Part shown: one piece after another, positions 14,355-24,200 of the stretch | Layout of the letters: each line of letters opens with the position of its first letter | How positions within the stretch are numbered: the first letter of the stretch is position 1 | Source: Deltaproteobacteria bacterium | GTDB lineage: Bacteria; Myxococcota_A; Polyangia; Polyangiales; JADJMO01 | NCBI GenBank assembly: GCA_025363655.1 | Contig: JANYDK010000023.1 | Location: forward strand, 1 to 37,012 | Length of the DNA: 37,012 nt | Direction: 5' to 3' | The notes under the pieces: model-generated | Told to the model about the DNA's origin: nothing | Databases searched by the model: none | The model's input: only the letters and a program-made list of their open reading frames with translations | Made by a program: the position numbers and the translations under genes

Positions 14355-15620
14355 ATGCACAACCTTGCAAGACAGCTGGTGGCGACGGGATGCATCTTCG
14401 CCAGCGCCTTCATCGCCGGGGCCACGCCGCCGAGGCTCTTCTCCACGGCCGAAGCCGCAGGGATGAACGGGCCGAGCGAAGCCGCGGTCGAGGTCGCATG
14501 TAAGGATGGCGGCTGCGAGACCCCGCTCGCGATGGCCGACAAGCTCTGCGACACGAAAGCCGACGGCGTCGTCCAGAGCTCCGAGGCCTGCAAGCTTCCG
14601 ACGGCTCCGCTCGTGACCCCCGAGCCCGAAGACTACAACTACGAACCGGCGTGGATGAGCGGGCTCCGTAAGCTCGACATCCCTTTCAACTCGTATCCGC
14701 GCATCGAGAAATACGTCCACTACTGGACCGCCTCCAACGAAGGTCGTCGCATCTTCCGCACCTGGCTGCGTCGGAGCGGGAAATACCGGGCAGAAGTCGA
14801 CAAGGCGCTCGGCTCGCGGAAGCTCCCGATGGACCTCGCCGCGCTCGTCTTCGTCGAGAGCGGGTTCTCGCCGACCGCCAAATCGAAGGCCGGCGCCGTC
14901 GGGCTCTGGCAGCTGATGCCGGCGACGGCCAAGGAGTTCGGCCTCATCGTCGAGAAGGACTACGACGAGCGGCGCAGCGTCGCGAAGTCGAGCGAGGCGG
15001 CGGTCGATCACCTGGCGAGCCTCTACGGCAAGCTCGGCGCCTGGGAAAACGTGCTCGCCGCGTACGACCTCGGAGCCCGCGCGCTCTACAAGAAGCAGCA
15101 GGCCTTCGAAGCCTCCGATTTCTGGAACCTCTCTCAGATCGAGGGCGCGCTCCCGAAGGAGACCGTCCGCTACGTCCCGCAAATCCTAGCGTTCGCGCTG
15201 GTCCTCAAGAACCTCGATCGCTTCGGCTACGACACGCTCAAGCTCGAGATGCCGGTCGTCACCAGCGATCTCGACGTGCCGGCCGGCGTGCCGCTCGCGC
15301 TCGTCGCCCAAGCTTCGGGCACCAGCGTCGCCAAGCTCCGCGAGCTCAACCCCGAGTTCCTCCGCGACTACGTCCCCGACGCGGCCACCGTCGTCCACAT
15401 CCCCGCGGGGGGTCTGGCGCGCGCCCGGGTCATGCTGCCGCACCTCCTCTTCGACATGGAGAGCTCGCCCGATCAGGCCGGCCAGCCCGAGTTCGACTGG
15501 GGCAAGGAGAACGGCGCCGACAGCACCGCCCCCGGACTCCGCAACGGCAAAGACGCGAAAGGCGGATCGCGGAAGAAAGCCAAGCTCGTCGAAGGCACCG
15601 AAGAAGGCGCCAAAAAGTAA
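14355..15620 (+). CDS. MltD-type lytic transglycosylase in T6SS operon
   Basis: A 421-aa exported SLT-family lytic murein transglycosylase, which cuts glycan strands of peptidoglycan. A signal-like N-terminus (LARQLVATGCIFASAFIAGA) precedes an SLT domain with the catalytic VFVESGFSP (Glu168), the SKAGAVGLWQLMPATAKEFG block and the AAYDLGARALYKK block. A later segment (VTSDLDVPAGVPLALVAQAS plus AKLRELNPEFLRDYVPDAAT) resembles a LysM-type repeat, as in MltD. The C-terminus is Lys-rich. The start at 14355 has GGAAAA upstream and restores a proper signal; the frame is open further upstream. It lies 82 bp before tssH, so it probably opens cell-wall gaps for the T6SS membrane complex, a role shown for MltE in enteroaggregative E. 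coli. Confidence 0.88.
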   Translation: MHNLARQLVATGCIFASAFIAGATPPRLFSTAEAAGMNGPSEAAVEVACKDGGCETPLAMADKLCDTKADGVVQSSEACKLPTAPLVTPEPEDYNYEPAWMSGLRKLDIPFNSYPRIEKYVHYWTASNEGRRIFRTWLRRSGKYRAEVDKALGSRKLPMDLAALVFVESGFSPTAKSKAGAVGLWQLMPATAKEFGLIVEKDYDERRSVAKSSEAAVDHLASLYGKLGAWENVLAAYDLGARALYKKQQAFEASDFWNLSQIEGALPKETVRYVPQILAFALVLKNLDRFGYDTLKLEMPVVTSDLDVPAGVPLALVAQASGTSVAKLRELNPEFLRDYVPDAATVVHIPAGGLARARVMLPHLLFDMESSPDQAGQPEFDWGKENGADSTAPGLRNGKDAKGGSRKKAKLVEGTEEGAKK

Positions 15621-15702
15621 TCGGCCCCGTGTATCGTGCCTGGCGTCGTCGCCGTGAGGGTGCCGACCTTCCAGTCACCGGAATGAGGGGAGAAGACTAT
15701 AG

Positions 15703-18345
15703 ATGCTCGTCGCCGAACCGCGCTCGCTGCTCCGCAAGCTCAACGCCACTTGTACTCGCGCGCTCGAAGCGGCCGCGAGCTCCTGCATCGGTAGCCGTCA
15801 CTTCGAGGTGACGGTCGAGCACGTGCTCCTCGCCTTGATGGACGATCTCGAGAGCGACGTCGTCGCTGCGCTCGAGCACTACAAGATCGACGCCGGTCAC
15901 GCGAAGGGCCAGCTGCAGCGCTATCTCAGCGACCTGCGCTCGGGGAACGCGGGCAAGCCGGTCTTCTCGACGCTCCTCTTCGAGTGGGTGCAGGACGCCT
16001 GGATCTTCGCCTCGACCGAGTGGTCCGACGCCAACGTGCGTTCGGGCGCACTCCTCGTGCGTCTCGTACAGTCGCCGAGCAAGTACCTTCCCGGTGAGCT
16101 CCCGCTCCTCGATCGCTTCCCCAAGGAAGATCTGAAGAGCAACCTCACGACCCTCGCGGCGCACACCAAAGAGGCAGCCTCGTCGGGTCCGGCCGCTGCC
16201 GCCGGTGGCGCTGCTGCTGCTCCCGGCAAAGACGGCAAGGGCGCGGCGACCGCGCTCGGCAAGCCCGACGGCCCGCTCGCCAAGTTCACCACCGACCTCA
16301 CCGCCCGCGCAAAATTGGGCGAAATCGATCCGGTCTTCGGACGCGAAGCCGAGATTCGTCAGGTCGTCGACATCCTCGTTCGTCGCCGCAAGAACAACCC
16401 GATCATCGTCGGTGAAGCGGGCGTCGGTAAGACGGCCCTCGTCGAAGGTCTCGCGGTTCGCATCGCCGAGGGCACCGTCCCCGAGCAGCTGAAGAACGTC
16501 TCCATCCTCACGCTCGATCTCGGCGCGCTCCAAGCAGGTGCCGGCGTGAAGGGCGAGTTCGAGAATCGCCTCAAGGGCGTCATCGCCGAGGTGAAGTCGT
16601 CACCGCGCCCGATCGTCCTCTTCATCGACGAAGCGCACACCATCATCGGCGCTGGCGGCGCGCAGGGAAGCGGCGACGCCGCCAACTTGCTCAAGCCCGC
16701 GCTGGCCCGCGGCGAGCTGCGCACCATCGCGGCCACCACCTGGAGCGAGTTCAAGAAGTACTTCGAGAAGGACGCTGCCCTCGAGCGTCGCTTCCAGCCG
16801 GTCAAGGTCGACGAACCGTCGATCGAAGTCGCGACGCTGATGATCCGCGGCATCGCCAACAAATTCGAAGAGTCGCACGGCATCATCATCCAGGACGAAG
16901 CCGTCCGCGCAGCCGTCACGCTCTCGAGCAAGTACATCTCGGGACGTCTCCTCCCCGACAAGGCGGTCGACCTCCTCGACACCAGCGCGGCTCGCGTGAA
17001 GGTGCAGCGCGCGGCGATGCCGGGCGTCATCGAAGACGCGAGGGCCGAGCTTGCCGGCATCGAGCGTGAGCTCACGGCGATGGATCGCGACTACAAGGCC
17101 GGCCTCCCGCTCGACGAAGAAAACAACGTCAAGCTGAAAGAGCGCAAAACCAAGCTCGAAGAGCGCCTCACCGAGGCGACCGCGCGTCACACCGAGCAGA
17201 TGGCGATCGTCGTCAAGATCGACGAGCTGCGCAAGCTGACGGCGGCGGGCGACGCGGCGAAGGGTGAAGAGCTCCGCGCCGAAATCAACAGGCTGAAGTC
17301 GATCAAGCCGGAGCTGCGGCTGGTCTCGGCCGACGTCGACGAGGCACTCGTCGCTTCGATCGTCGGCGACTGGACCGGCATCCCGGTCGGCAAGATGGTC
17401 GCCGACGACGTCAAGGCGATCCTCAACATGGAGGACAACCTCCGTGCGCGCGTCCGCGGCCAAGACGGCGCCCTCGCGATCATCGCCAAGGAGCTCCGCG
17501 CCGCACGTTCGGGCATCAAGCCGACCACCGCGCCGCTCGGCGTCTTCATGCTCGTCGGGCCGTCCGGCGTCGGTAAGACCGAGACCGCGCTCGCGCTCGC
17601 GGATCTCCTCTTCGGTGGCGAACGCTTCATCGTCACCATCAACATGAGCGAGTTCCAAGAGCGCCACACGACGTCGCGCCTCATCGGCTCGCCGCCGGGC
17701 TACGTCGGCTTCGGCGAGGGCGGCATGCTCACCGAGGCGGTTCGTCAGCGTCCGTATTCGGTCGTCCTCCTCGACGAGTGCGAGAAGGCCGACAAAGACG
17801 TGATGAACTTGTTCTACCAGGTGTTCGACAAGGGCATGCTCTCCGACGGTGAAGGTCGAATCATCGACTTCAAGAACACCGTCGTCATCATGACGTCGAA
17901 CCTGGCGACCGACCTCATCACCAACGCCGCGCCTCCCGGTGGCGACATCCCGCCGCTCGAGGACATCACCGCGCTCGTCAAGCCGGTCGTCAGCGCGCAC
18001 TTCAAGCCCGCGCTTCTCGCCCGCATGACGCTCGTCCCCTACATCCCGATCGGCCCCGAGGCCCTCTTCGGGATCGTCAAGATGAAGCTCGGCGCCGTCG
18101 TCAAGCGCGCCAAGCAGTCGCAGAACGTCGACATCGCAGTCGACGATCCCGTCCTCACCGCGATTGCCGATCGTTGTCGCGAGGTCGAGTCCGGCGCGCG
18201 CAACGTCGATCACATCCTCCGAGGCAAGGTGATGCCGCTGATCTCCAACGAGATCCTCGGCGCCATGGCCAAGGGCGAGCCAATCGACAAGCTCCGTCTC
18301 AGCCTCGACAAAGATGGCGAAATCATCTGCGTCGTCGGGGGCTGA
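15703..18345 (+). CDS. tssH: T6SS AAA+ ATPase TssH (ClpV)
   Basis: An 880-aa ClpB-family AAA+ ATPase of the ClpV/TssH class, which disassembles contracted TssB/TssC sheaths so subunits can be reused. The N-domain contains SSCIGSRHFEVTVEHVLLAL; an Ala/Gly linker follows at about 165-190. The first AAA module has Walker A GEAGVGKTA (about 236-244) and Walker B IVLFIDEAH (about 305). A middle coiled-coil region follows, then the second module with Walker A GPSGVGKTE (about 618-625) and VVLLDECEKAD (about 687). PDKAVDLLDTSAARVK and NMSEFQERHTTSRLIGSPPG are further family signatures. It is the second gene of the plus-strand operon, 59 bp before tssJ. Confidence 0.97.
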   Translation: MLVAEPRSLLRKLNATCTRALEAAASSCIGSRHFEVTVEHVLLALMDDLESDVVAALEHYKIDAGHAKGQLQRYLSDLRSGNAGKPVFSTLLFEWVQDAWIFASTEWSDANVRSGALLVRLVQSPSKYLPGELPLLDRFPKEDLKSNLTTLAAHTKEAASSGPAAAAGGAAAAPGKDGKGAATALGKPDGPLAKFTTDLTARAKLGEIDPVFGREAEIRQVVDILVRRRKNNPIIVGEAGVGKTALVEGLAVRIAEGTVPEQLKNVSILTLDLGALQAGAGVKGEFENRLKGVIAEVKSSPRPIVLFIDEAHTIIGAGGAQGSGDAANLLKPALARGELRTIAATTWSEFKKYFEKDAALERRFQPVKVDEPSIEVATLMIRGIANKFEESHGIIIQDEAVRAAVTLSSKYISGRLLPDKAVDLLDTSAARVKVQRAAMPGVIEDARAELAGIERELTAMDRDYKAGLPLDEENNVKLKERKTKLEERLTEATARHTEQMAIVVKIDELRKLTAAGDAAKGEELRAEINRLKSIKPELRLVSADVDEALVASIVGDWTGIPVGKMVADDVKAILNMEDNLRARVRGQDGALAIIAKELRAARSGIKPTTAPLGVFMLVGPSGVGKTETALALADLLFGGERFIVTINMSEFQERHTTSRLIGSPPGYVGFGEGGMLTEAVRQRPYSVVLLDECEKADKDVMNLFYQVFDKGMLSDGEGRIIDFKNTVVIMTSNLATDLITNAAPPGGDIPPLEDITALVKPVVSAHFKPALLARMTLVPYIPIGPEALFGIVKMKLGAVVKRAKQSQNVDIAVDDPVLTAIADRCREVESGARNVDHILRGKVMPLISNEILGAMAKGEPIDKLRLSLDKDGEIICVVGG

Positions 18346-18404
18346 AGTCGTTTCACGATTCACCAACAGGAAAACGCCGAGATGCGCGAATCGAAGGGGA
18401 AGTC

Positions 18405-19091
18405 ATGAGCATGTCGAAGGCCTTCGGGCGAGCGCTCGGCGTCGTTGGGCTTGCCTGTCTACCGGTGTTCGCCGTGCCAGCGTTGCTCGCGAGTTGCGGG
18501 CAACGCGAGATCGCGGTGATCCAGCCGAAGCAGTGCGAGCTGCAAATCGTCGGGCTCACCGTGATGGCCTCGCCGATCATCAATCCCACCGAGGCAGGTG
18601 AGACGCGTCCGGTGCAGCTCCGCATCTATCAGCTGAAGAGCAGCATTCGCTTGGAGAATGCGTCCTTCGAGCAGGTGTGGAAGCAGGACAAGGAGATCTT
18701 GAAAGAGGACATCGTCAAGGTCGACGAACTCTCCATCTTCCCCGACAGCCGCACCGACGTGAAGTTCGAGCGCGCCAAAGACGCGCTCAACGTCGTCGCG
18801 GTCGCGCTCTTCCGCAACCCCAAGGGTCGCAGCTGGTACACCGTGTTCGAGCTGCCGCCCGAGCCGGGGAAGGGGGCCTGCGGTCTCGCGGTCGATCCGG
18901 CGAGCTGTCCCGACGGCAAGTGCCCCGACGGCGGGGGCGCGCCGGTGCTCAACCCGAAGTACTCGGTCTGGATCGATCAGAACCGCGTCGACGTCGGCGA
19001 CGATCACCTCGACGAATACCCCGACGGGGGTCGCGTGCAGACCGTCCATCTCACGGGCGCGTCTTCGGCCTCGCCGGCAGGGTCGAAGTAA
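18405..19091 (+). CDS. tssJ: T6SS outer-membrane lipoprotein TssJ
   Basis: A 228-aa TssJ (VasD/SciN) lipoprotein, which anchors the T6SS membrane complex to the outer membrane and contacts TssM. The signal peptide ends at LLASC (Cys31). The mature domain carries typical TssJ features: LRIYQLKSSIRLENASFEQV, the helix KQDKEILKEDIVKVDEL, then ALNVVAVALFRNP. The ATG at 18405 follows GAAGGGGA by 4 bases. The tail (CPDGKCPDGGG onward) is longer than usual and includes three cysteines. The stop is immediately followed by the tssK ATG, so the two are tightly coupled. Confidence 0.92.
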   Translation: MSMSKAFGRALGVVGLACLPVFAVPALLASCGQREIAVIQPKQCELQIVGLTVMASPIINPTEAGETRPVQLRIYQLKSSIRLENASFEQVWKQDKEILKEDIVKVDELSIFPDSRTDVKFERAKDALNVVAVALFRNPKGRSWYTVFELPPEPGKGACGLAVDPASCPDGKCPDGGGAPVLNPKYSVWIDQNRVDVGDDHLDEYPDGGRVQTVHLTGASSASPAGSK

Positions 19092-20447
19092 ATGGCACGC
19101 AAGCTCGTCTGGACCGAAGGCCTCTTCGTCACCCAGCACCACTTCCAACAACAAGATCGCTACCACGAGGAGCTCCTGCAAGAGCGCCTCTCGGCGGCGA
19201 TGGCGTTCGAGTGGGGCATCACCGACGTCGAGATCGACGAGCGAGCGCTCAGCGCCGGTCAAGTGAAGATCAATCGCCTGAAGGCCATCCTCCCGGACGG
19301 CACGCCGATCAGCGTCGGGGAGGGGCTCGACGACGCGGTCCCGATTCGCGCGATCGAAGCGGCGTTCACCGCACAGATGCGCAACTTCGAGATCCATGTC
19401 GCGATCGCCAACGAGACGGACAATCAGGCGAACACCGAGCTCGAAGGCAAGCCCGGCGCGCTGACGCGTTGGGTGCGCACCACCAGCTCGGCGCTCGACA
19501 TCAACTCGGCGACGCAAGAGTCGCAAATCAGTTGGGCGCGCAACAACCTCCGCATCCTCTTCGGCGACGAGCGACGTGATTCGTTCGACGCCATTCGCGT
19601 CGGCGAGCTCGTACGCGCCTCGACGGGGGCGGTGGTCTTCAAGGAGACGCACGTTCCGCCGGTCTTGCAGGTGCGCGCCTCGCCGTTCCTCATCGCCGGT
19701 TTCCGTCGCCTCCTCGGCGCGATGACCGCGCGTCAGCGAAGCCTCGCCGAAGGGCGTCGCATGCGCACGGCGGCGGCGATCGACTTCGCCGCGAGCGACG
19801 CGGCCAAGTTCTGGCTCCTCAACGCGCTCAACACCTTCATCCCGCAGATCAGCCACATCGTCGACCTCGGGACGATGCATCCGGAGCACGCGTATCTGAC
19901 GCTCGCGCAGCTCATCGGCACGCTCTGCACGTTCGCCGTCGACGGCGATCCGACGGCGATCCCGAAGTTCAACTACCTGACACTCGGCGACGTCTTCGGG
20001 CCGATGTTCGAGCTGGTGATGAACCTGCTCAACGCCGTCATCCTCGAGCGCTACGTGCAGATCCCGCTGCAGAAGCGCGAGGACGGCATGTACCTCGGCA
20101 AGATGGAAGACCCGAAGGTCCTCCGCTACGAGTTCTACCTCGCCGCCGCCGGCTCGGTCCCCGAGCCCCAAGTGCGCGATCGTCTCCCGAAGCTCCTGAA
20201 AATCGCCTCCTGGGGGCAAATCGGCCAGATCCTCAACTCCGCCGTCAACGGAGCGAAGATCGAGCTGGAATTCCGGCCCCCTGGCGCCCTCCCGATCAAG
20301 CCGGGGGTGACCTTCTTCAAGGTCATTCGAACCCCGGATTTTTGGGGGGACATCGCCGGTACGGGTACGATCGCTCTGTACCAGCCCGTCGACCCCAACG
20401 CCCTCACTCTCACGCTCTACGCCGTCGACCCCGCGAACCTCGAGTGA
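19092..20447 (+). CDS. tssK: T6SS baseplate-membrane connector TssK
   Basis: A 451-aa TssK, the trimeric adaptor that docks the baseplate onto the TssL/TssM membrane complex. The N-terminus KLVWTEGLFVTQHHFQQQDR is the family signature. Further marks are WGITDVEIDERALSAGQVKI, PDGTPISVGEG and the C-terminal helix and strand ending LTLTLYAVDPANLE. Length is standard for the family. The ATG starts at the base after the tssJ stop, indicating strict cotranslation; tssL follows after 50 bp. Confidence 0.96.
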   Translation: MARKLVWTEGLFVTQHHFQQQDRYHEELLQERLSAAMAFEWGITDVEIDERALSAGQVKINRLKAILPDGTPISVGEGLDDAVPIRAIEAAFTAQMRNFEIHVAIANETDNQANTELEGKPGALTRWVRTTSSALDINSATQESQISWARNNLRILFGDERRDSFDAIRVGELVRASTGAVVFKETHVPPVLQVRASPFLIAGFRRLLGAMTARQRSLAEGRRMRTAAAIDFAASDAAKFWLLNALNTFIPQISHIVDLGTMHPEHAYLTLAQLIGTLCTFAVDGDPTAIPKFNYLTLGDVFGPMFELVMNLLNAVILERYVQIPLQKREDGMYLGKMEDPKVLRYEFYLAAAGSVPEPQVRDRLPKLLKIASWGQIGQILNSAVNGAKIELEFRPPGALPIKPGVTFFKVIRTPDFWGDIAGTGTIALYQPVDPNALTLTLYAVDPANLE

Positions 20448-20497
20448 TCTGTCCGCAGTCGTAGCCAGCTCTCACCCGAATCGCGCCAAGGAACGCC

Positions 20498-21181
20498 ATG
20501 CTCGACAAGATGTATTGGGTCTGCAGTGACGTGCTCACGCTGGCGACGCAGCTCAGCACGGCGCGCGATCTCCCTTCTCCGGACATCCTCCAGCGTCGCA
20601 TCGACACGCTGTTCGAGCAGATGGCGGGCAAGGCCCGTGAAGCGAACGTCCCCGATCCCGATGTCGCCGACGCCAAGTACGCGCTCGTCGCCTTCATCGA
20701 CGAACAAATCTTCCGCTCGCCGTGGCCGGGTCGGAATCAGTGGATGGGGCGCCCTCTACAGCTCGTCTATTACAACGAGAACACGGCCGGCGAAGGCTTC
20801 TTCACGCGTCTCAACACGCTGCAGAACAACCCCTCGCGGGCGCACGTCCTCGAAATCTACTACCTCTGCCTCACGCTCGGCTTCCAAGGCATGTACGCGG
20901 TGCGCGGCGACGAAGCAGGGCTCGCTGCCGTCACCGAGCGTGCCGGCGCCGTCCTCACGCGTCTCCTCCCGCCGTCCGATCGCATCGCGCCCCACGGCGA
21001 TCCGCAGGACTCGGGGCGCAACCTCAACAGGCGCGACGCTCCGCTGATCACGCTCGGGCTCGTCTGTCTGGCGTTGGCGGTGCTCGCCTTCGTCGGTCTC
21101 AAATTCATGATCTCCTCGGCGGCCAGCGACGCCGTCGGCACCATGAACAAGGCCAAGACCACGCAGGGTTCGACCAAGTAA
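20498..21181 (+). CDS. tssL: T6SS inner-membrane protein TssL (DotU-like)
   Basis: A 227-aa TssL of the DotU/IcmH family, a cytoplasmic helical domain held by one C-terminal membrane segment. The cytoplasmic domain shows YALVAFIDEQIFRSPWPG, GRPLQLVYYNENTAGEGFF and EIYYLCLTLGFQGMYAVRG, the classic family core. The membrane segment is about residues 181-204 (TLGLVCLALAVLAFVGLKF), and the tail is short. There is no OmpA-like peptidoglycan-binding extension, so wall anchoring must come from another protein or the transglycosylase context. It lies between tssK and tssM. Confidence 0.95.
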   Translation: MLDKMYWVCSDVLTLATQLSTARDLPSPDILQRRIDTLFEQMAGKAREANVPDPDVADAKYALVAFIDEQIFRSPWPGRNQWMGRPLQLVYYNENTAGEGFFTRLNTLQNNPSRAHVLEIYYLCLTLGFQGMYAVRGDEAGLAAVTERAGAVLTRLLPPSDRIAPHGDPQDSGRNLNRRDAPLITLGLVCLALAVLAFVGLKFMISSAASDAVGTMNKAKTTQGSTK

Positions 21182-21266
21182 GCATTCGACGAGCGGCGCG
21201 CTTCGTAGGCGTCCGCGTTTCCCCGAGCGGCGCCCCTAGGCCGCGATTCTCCTGGAGAACACGACG

Positions 21267-24200
21267 ATGTGGGTCTGGATCTTAGCGGCGGTACTGCTCA
21301 CTGCGATCTGGGTCGGGGGTTACTTCCTCAGCCTGGTCCTCTGGATCAAAATCGTCGCCTCCGTCGGCGTCGTCTTGTTCCTCGTCACCATCCTCCTGCT
21401 CCGCAGGTGGAGGGCGGTGCGCGCAGCCAAGGCGCTCGAACGCGAAATCATGCGCCAAGCGGCGCAGCAGGCGGCCAACACCCGTCCTGATCGTCGCGCC
21501 GAGATCATCGAGCTCCAGGAGCAAATCCAGAAGGGCATCGCCTCTCTCAAGGCGAGCAAGCTCGGCAACGTCACCGGTGCGGCGGCGCTCTATGCGCTCC
21601 CCTGGTACGTCATCATCGGCCCGCCCGGCGCCGGCAAGACCACCGCACTCAAACACTCCGGCCTCGAGTTCCCCTTCCTCGATCCGCGCGGCGGCGGCGT
21701 CCGCGGCGTCGGCGGCACCCGCAACTGCGACTGGTGGTTCACCAACGAGGCGATCATCCTCGACACCGCCGGTCGTTACGCGACCGAGCAGGACGACCAC
21801 GAAGAGTGGATCGCCTTCCTCGGCATGCTCCGCCGCTTCCGCGTGAAGAAGCCGATCAACGGCGTCATCGTCGCCGTCTCGGTCGCCGACCTCGCGCAGG
21901 CCACCGAAGAGCAAATCGACACCTATTCGAAGAAGCTCCGCGCCCGCATCGACGAGGTGATGACCCGCCTCGAGATGGTGGTGCCGGTCTACGTCACCTT
22001 CACCAAGAGCGACCTCATCGCCGGCTTCGTCGAGTTCTTCGGCGACCTCCGCAAGAGCGAACGTGGTCAGACCTTCGGCGCCACCTTTCCGCTCGACGCC
22101 GGCAGCAACCCGGGCTTCGAGCCGGCGCGGGCCTTCGAGCGTGAGTTCGACATCCTCGTCGAGACGCTCCACTCGCGCGGCGTCAAGCGTCTGCAGAGCG
22201 AGCGCGTCGCCGAGGCGCGCACCAAGATCTTCCAATTCCCCCTGGAATTCCAGTCTCTGCGGAGCAACCTCGCCGAGTTCATCGGCGCGCTCTTCCAGAA
22301 GAACACGTTCCAGGAGACGCCGATTTTCCGTGGCGTCTACTTCACCTCGGGCACCCAGGAAGGTCGCCCGATGGACCGCGTCCTCGGGTCGATGGCCCGC
22401 GCGTTCGGCCTTCGTCCGCAGGCCGCCGAGGCGACCGAAGCGCCGAAGGAGAGCAAGAGCTACTTCGTCACCGACCTCTTCAAGAAGGTCTGTTTCCCCG
22501 ATCAGAACGTCGCCGCGCGCACCGCTCGCGAGTCACGTCGGCAGCGTCTCCGTCGCGTGCTCTACGCCGCTGCGGCGGTGGTCATCGCGGTGATGCTCAT
22601 CATCCCCTCGTCCTGCACCTACGTCCGCAACAAGGACCTCGTCGACTCCACCTCCGACATCGCGAGCAAAGCGACGAAGGTCAAGTGGGACGACGGCGGC
22701 GCGGTCCCCGACAAGACCGACAAGCTGGTCGGCATCAAGAACCGCCTCATCAAGCTCGAGGACTGGCGCCAGAACGGCGCGCCCATCGGGATGCGTTGGG
22801 GCATGTACACCGGCGACTCGCTCTACGAGCCGCTCCGCAATCTCTATCTCTCCATCCTCGACAAGGGTCTGCGCGATCGCACGAAGCCCCTCATCGAAGA
22901 GCGTCTGCAGAAGATCGATCCGACCTCGGTCCGCGAAGCGCAGCAGTACGGCCTCGCGTACAACGATCTCAAGCTCTACATCATCATGACCGAGCCGAAG
23001 AAGCGGCTCCCCGACTACCTCGACCTGACGAAAGCCGATCAGGACAAGGACTGCTCCCCGGCGCAGGGCGGTGGTGATCCCGACTGCTACGCCAGCATCA
23101 ACCTCACCAAGGCTTGGGCCGGCGCGCTGAAGAAAGAGGGCGACAAAGAGGCCGAGGACGCGCTTCGTCCGCACGTCAACGAGTACCTCCGCTACCTCAA
23201 GAGCGGCGATCTCAAGCCGTGGAAGGCCGATGACTCGCTCGTCACCAAGACGCGCGGCATCCTCCTCCAGGTCCCGCAGCTGCAGCGCAACTACGCGGCG
23301 CTCACGGGCATCGCCAGCGCCGAGAACCCGGCCATCACCAAGGAGATGATCTTCTACGGATCGATCGCTCCCTATGTGTCGTCGAAGAAGGGCGTGAAGG
23401 TCGACGGCGCCTACACCAAGAAGGGCTGGAACACGGTCCGTCAGGCGCTCCAGTCGCAGCAGTCGCAGCTCAACTCCGAGGTGTGGGTCCTCAACGAAGA
23501 CCTCACCGCCAAGGTCGACGTCTTCAAGCAGATCATCGACCTGCGCAACCAGTACTTCGAGAACTACAAGAAGGCCTGGCGCGACTTCCTCATGGATCTC
23601 GAGGTCGAGAAGCCCGACAACGCCGAGCGCGCGCTCGACGAGCTGCAGGCCCTCTCCGAGTCCGAGTGGCCGTATCAGCGCCTCATCCGCATCCTCGACG
23701 AGAACGTGACGCTCGACGTCGGCGAAGCGGAGGATGGTCCCGATCAGTTCGAGACCGGCGCGGCCGCCAAACTCAACCAGAAGATCAGCCAGAAGACGGG
23801 CTCCGCCCTCCAAGGCACCGGCATCGACTCGGGCGTCAGCGTCACCAACAAGCCGAAGGGTCGCCCGATCTCGCCGGTCGAGCGTGATTTCAAGCCGATC
23901 ACGAAGTTCGGCGTCTCCGGAGTGACGCCGAAAGAGGGCGAGCAGGGCCCGCCGACGAACCTCAAGCAGTACCAAGATCTCCTCGCCAAGATCGGCGCCG
24001 TCCTCAGCGATCTCAAGGACAGCAAGGCGCAGCCCGATCCGAAGGCGATGCAAGCGGAGTTCGAGACCGCGTTCCGCTCCGCGAGCGCACTCCTCGCCGA
24101 TCAGGACGGCTTCACCCGTCCGATTCTCTCGCCGCTGATCATGAACCCGATCACGCTCGCGTGGGGCGCCGTGCTCCACGACTCCGGCGGGGCCGGGAGC

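Noticed and set aside
16600-18366. 588-codon open frame antisense to tssH
   Set aside because: It is a GC shadow of a conserved ATPase; the composition is dominated by Asp, Glu and Arg.
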